DNA of 64,000 nt from Actinoplanes xinjiangensis. GTDB taxonomy: Bacteria; Actinomycetota; Actinomycetes; Mycobacteriales; Micromonosporaceae. Position numbers and translations under genes: made by a program. How positions within the stretch are numbered: the first letter of the stretch is position 1; each line of letters begins with the position of its first letter. The stretch is from positions 682,001-746,000 of the forward strand of contig NZ_QGGR01000001.1 of assembly GCF_003148685.1 (NCBI RefSeq), in the 5' to 3' direction. The notes below the pieces were generated by a model that worked only from the letters and a program-made list of their open reading frames with translations, did not search any database and was not told the origin of the DNA. Below, piece after piece: positions 61,976 to 64,000 of this stretch.

Positions 61976-62026
61976 GCAAACATCGAGCCCGAACTCTTGA
62001 CAGGGGTATCGATGTTTGCGTACACA
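61976..62026 (+). promoter_or_regulatory. Promoter with flanking operator arms for the arabinofuranosidase
   Basis: TTGACA (61997-62002), an 18-bp spacer and TACACA (62021-62026) form a good housekeeping promoter. It is bracketed by inverted arms GCAAACATCGA (61976-61986) and TCGATGTTTGC (62009-62019). The arms start 33 bp apart, three helical turns, and the second lies between -35 and -10, so repression by a bound dimer or looped pair is plausible. Confidence 0.6.
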
Positions 62027-62089
62027 TTGCTGAGCTAGTCCACCGGAAACACACCTGAAACCGTTGCGCTCCGCACCGGAGGACCCCTC

Positions 62090-64000
62090 ATGCGCAGAAT
62101 CCCCTTCCGCCTCGCGGGCGCGGCCGCCGTTCTGGTCTCGCTCCCGCTCGCGGTCTCGCCGCCGGTCGCCGCACACGCGGTCGAACCGGACTACACCATC
62201 ACGGTCGACCGCTCGTCGACCGGCGCCGCCATCCCCAGGTCGATGTACGGCGTCTTCTTCGAGGACATCAACTACGCGGCCGACGGCGGTCTCTACGCCG
62301 AACTGGTCCGCAACCGCTCGTTCGAGTTCAACGGCACCGACGCGGCCGGCTGGAACGGACTGACCGGCTGGGCCGCCACCGGCTCCGCGGTGGTGACCAA
62401 CGACGACCAGCGACTCAACGAGCGCAACCGCAACTACCTGAAGGTCACCGGGGCGGCGAGCCTGACCAACTCCGGCTACAACACCGGGCTCGCGGTCCGC
62501 AGATCCGACAGGTACGACTTCTCCGTCTGGGCCCGGTCCGACGCGCCCACCACTGTCGAGGTCACACTGCACACCGCGGACGGTACCGCCCTCGCCGCGC
62601 CGGTCCGGGTCGCCGTCACCGGTGACACGTGGAAGAAGTACACCGGCACGCTCAGGGCCACCGCGACCAGCGACGTCGCCCGGCTGTCGGTGAAGACGGC
62701 CGGCAGCGCCACGACCCGCCTCGACGAGGTCTCGCTGTTCCCGCGCGACACCTACAAGGGACGCGCCAACGGCCTGCGCAAGGATCTCGCCGAGAAGGTG
62801 GCGGACCTCAAGCCCGGCTTCGTCCGCTTCCCCGGCGGCTGCCTGGTCAACACCGGCAGCATGTACGCCTACGACGCGGCGAACAACTACCCGCGCGCCC
62901 GGTCCTACCAGTGGAAGGACACCGTCGGGCCGGTCGAGACGCGCGCCACCAACAAGAACTTCTGGGGCTACAACCAGACCTACGGCCTCGGCTACCACGA
63001 GTACTTCCAGTTCTCCGAGGACATCGGCGCCATGCCGCTGCCGGTGGTGCCGGCCTTGGTGACCGGCTGCGGCCAGAACCGGGCCACCGTGGACGAGGCG
63101 CTGCTGCAGCGGCACATCCAGGACGCGCTCGACCTCATCGAGTACGCCAACGGGCCGGTCACCAGCACGTGGGGCAAGGTGCGCGCCGCCGCCGGGCACC
63201 CGAAGCCGTTCAACCTCACCACCATCGCGGTCGGCAACGAGGAGAACCTGCCCGAGGAGTACTGGGCGAACTTCCTCAGGTTCGAGTCGGCGATCAAGGC
63301 CAAATACCCGAGCATCACCGTGGTCAGCAACTCCGGTCCGGACGACCAGGGCGGCACGTTCGAGAACCTGTGGGCCAAGAACCGGGCACACGGGTCGGAC
63401 ATGGTCGATGAGCACTACTACAACAGCCCGGCGTGGTTCCTGCAGAACAACCGGCGCTATGACGCGTACGACCGCGGTGGTCCCAAGGTCTTCCTCGGCG
63501 AATACGCGTCACTGGACAACAAGCTGTACAACTCGCTGGCCGAGGCCGCGTACATGACCGGCCTGGAGCGCAACGCCGACGTGGTGAAGATGGCGTCCTA
63601 CGCGCCGCTGCTCGCCAACATCGACAACGTGCAGTGGAAGCCGGACATGATCTGGTTCGACAACGACGAGTCGTGGGGCTCCACCAGCTACCAGGTGCAG
63701 AAGCTGTTCATGAACAACGTCGGCGACAGGGTGCTGCCGTCGACCGCGACCGGCGACGTGCTCCAGCCCAAGCCGATCACCGGCGCGATCGGGCTCTCCA
63801 CCTGGCGTACCGCCGCGACCTACGACGACGTCAAGGTGACGAGGCCGGACGGCACCGTGCTCTACAGCGACGACTTCAGCGACGGCAACGCCGACGGCTG
63901 GACGTCGGTGACCAACCGCGGCAACTGGGCGGTGACCGACGGCGCCTACACCCAGACGACCACGGACACCGAGGACACCATGGTCAAGGCCGCCACGATC
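62090..64000 (+). CDS. Secreted alpha-L-arabinofuranosidase, GH51, 3' end outside window
   Basis: ATG 62090 follows CCGGAGGAC; 637 codons are visible before the right edge. Signal peptide about 1-31. The GH51 domain starts at MYGVFFEDINYAADGGLYAELVRNRSFEF and has an inserted CBM-like beta domain (about 85-220; LNERNRNYLKVTG ... RLDEVSLFP). The catalytic residues are acid/base E384 in AVGNEENL and nucleophile E471 in FLGEYAS. After about 575 a second carbohydrate-binding-like module begins (ATYDDVKVTRPDG...DDFSDGNADGW) and is cut off. It removes arabinose side chains from arabinoxylan, complementing the xylanase. Confidence 0.94.
   Translation, partial: MRRIPFRLAGAAAVLVSLPLAVSPPVAAHAVEPDYTITVDRSSTGAAIPRSMYGVFFEDINYAADGGLYAELVRNRSFEFNGTDAAGWNGLTGWAATGSAVVTNDDQRLNERNRNYLKVTGAASLTNSGYNTGLAVRRSDRYDFSVWARSDAPTTVEVTLHTADGTALAAPVRVAVTGDTWKKYTGTLRATATSDVARLSVKTAGSATTRLDEVSLFPRDTYKGRANGLRKDLAEKVADLKPGFVRFPGGCLVNTGSMYAYDAANNYPRARSYQWKDTVGPVETRATNKNFWGYNQTYGLGYHEYFQFSEDIGAMPLPVVPALVTGCGQNRATVDEALLQRHIQDALDLIEYANGPVTSTWGKVRAAAGHPKPFNLTTIAVGNEENLPEEYWANFLRFESAIKAKYPSITVVSNSGPDDQGGTFENLWAKNRAHGSDMVDEHYYNSPAWFLQNNRRYDAYDRGGPKVFLGEYASLDNKLYNSLAEAAYMTGLERNADVVKMASYAPLLANIDNVQWKPDMIWFDNDESWGSTSYQVQKLFMNNVGDRVLPSTATGDVLQPKPITGAIGLSTWRTAATYDDVKVTRPDGTVLYSDDFSDGNADGWTSVTNRGNWAVTDGAYTQTTTDTEDTMVKAATI

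Overview
The window is 64 kb of very GC-rich DNA with strong G/C preference at third codon positions, GTG starts, Tat-type signal peptides, a mycothiol-isomerase-like protein and a short-chain Z-isoprenyl synthase like that of mycobacteria. This points to a soil actinomycete. Family composition and CBM2-type xylanase suggest Micromonosporaceae (for example Actinoplanes), which is an inference. No rRNA, tRNA, CRISPR array, transposase or phage gene was seen. It reads as an ordinary chromosomal segment rich in catabolic genes.

Layout. 1-8.5 kb: a truncated PLP-dependent decarboxylase, a PrsW-like protease, a secreted sphingomyelinase facing a secreted PAP2 phosphatase, a DeoR regulator facing a Nudix hydrolase, and a secreted alpha/beta hydrolase. 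8.5-14 kb: tctC-tctB-tctA, a tripartite tricarboxylate transporter, divergent from its probable citrate-type two-component system. 14-26 kb: LysR/putA, Z-isoprenyl synthase, mycothiol-isomerase-like protein, Lrp/leucine dehydrogenase, and IclR with two aldehyde dehydrogenases. 26-27 kb: an unassigned region with one or two doubtful small ORFs. 27-36 kb: aldo/keto reductase, YggT, acetyl-xylan-esterase-like enzyme, RecD2 helicase, a DUF4360 protein, YibE/F, an acetoacetate-decarboxylase-like protein and a chemoreceptor. 36.5-38.9 kb: PTS-dependent dihydroxyacetone kinase (dhaK-dhaL divergent from dhaM-HPr). 39-40.4 kb: GH10-CBM2 xylanase. 40.4-47.2 kb: lipid genes, with thiolase divergent from FabG4-like reductase and MaoC hydratase (the arrangement of mycobacterial fadA2/fabG4/htdX), then acyl-CoA dehydrogenase and acyl-CoA synthetase. 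47.3-53 kb: a DUF6879 protein and a 1758-residue DUF4011-type helicase resembling the Hhe defence family. 53.2-59.6 kb: a flavin reductase/methyltransferase fusion with a divergent XRE-cupin regulator, a hydroxyacid dehydrogenase, a GT39-type membrane glycosyltransferase and a membrane protein. 59.7-64 kb: PhoX phosphatase divergent from a GH51 arabinofuranosidase cut by the right edge.

How the genes fit together. Xylanase, esterase and arabinofuranosidase attack decorated plant xylan. PhoX, the sphingomyelinase and the PAP2 enzyme could release phosphate or head groups outside the cell. The Tct system, PutA, leucine dehydrogenase, aldehyde dehydrogenases, DHA kinase and the lipid genes feed carboxylates, amino acids, aldehydes, trioses and fatty acids into central metabolism. 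Most units sit beside a dedicated regulator, and many divergent gaps hold visible palindromes.

The most distinctive non-coding signal is a dispersed 53-bp palindrome (arms GGCTGG..CACCGCTGTCTC / GAGACAGCGGTG..CCAGCC). It occurs nine times at six loci, always just 3' of a stop codon, sometimes in tandem with an exact 63-bp period, and once followed by seven T. A second theme is short tandem arrays that start at, or copy, the 3' end of a gene including its stop codon (32.47-32.56, 33.98-34.07 and 55.51-55.75 kb).
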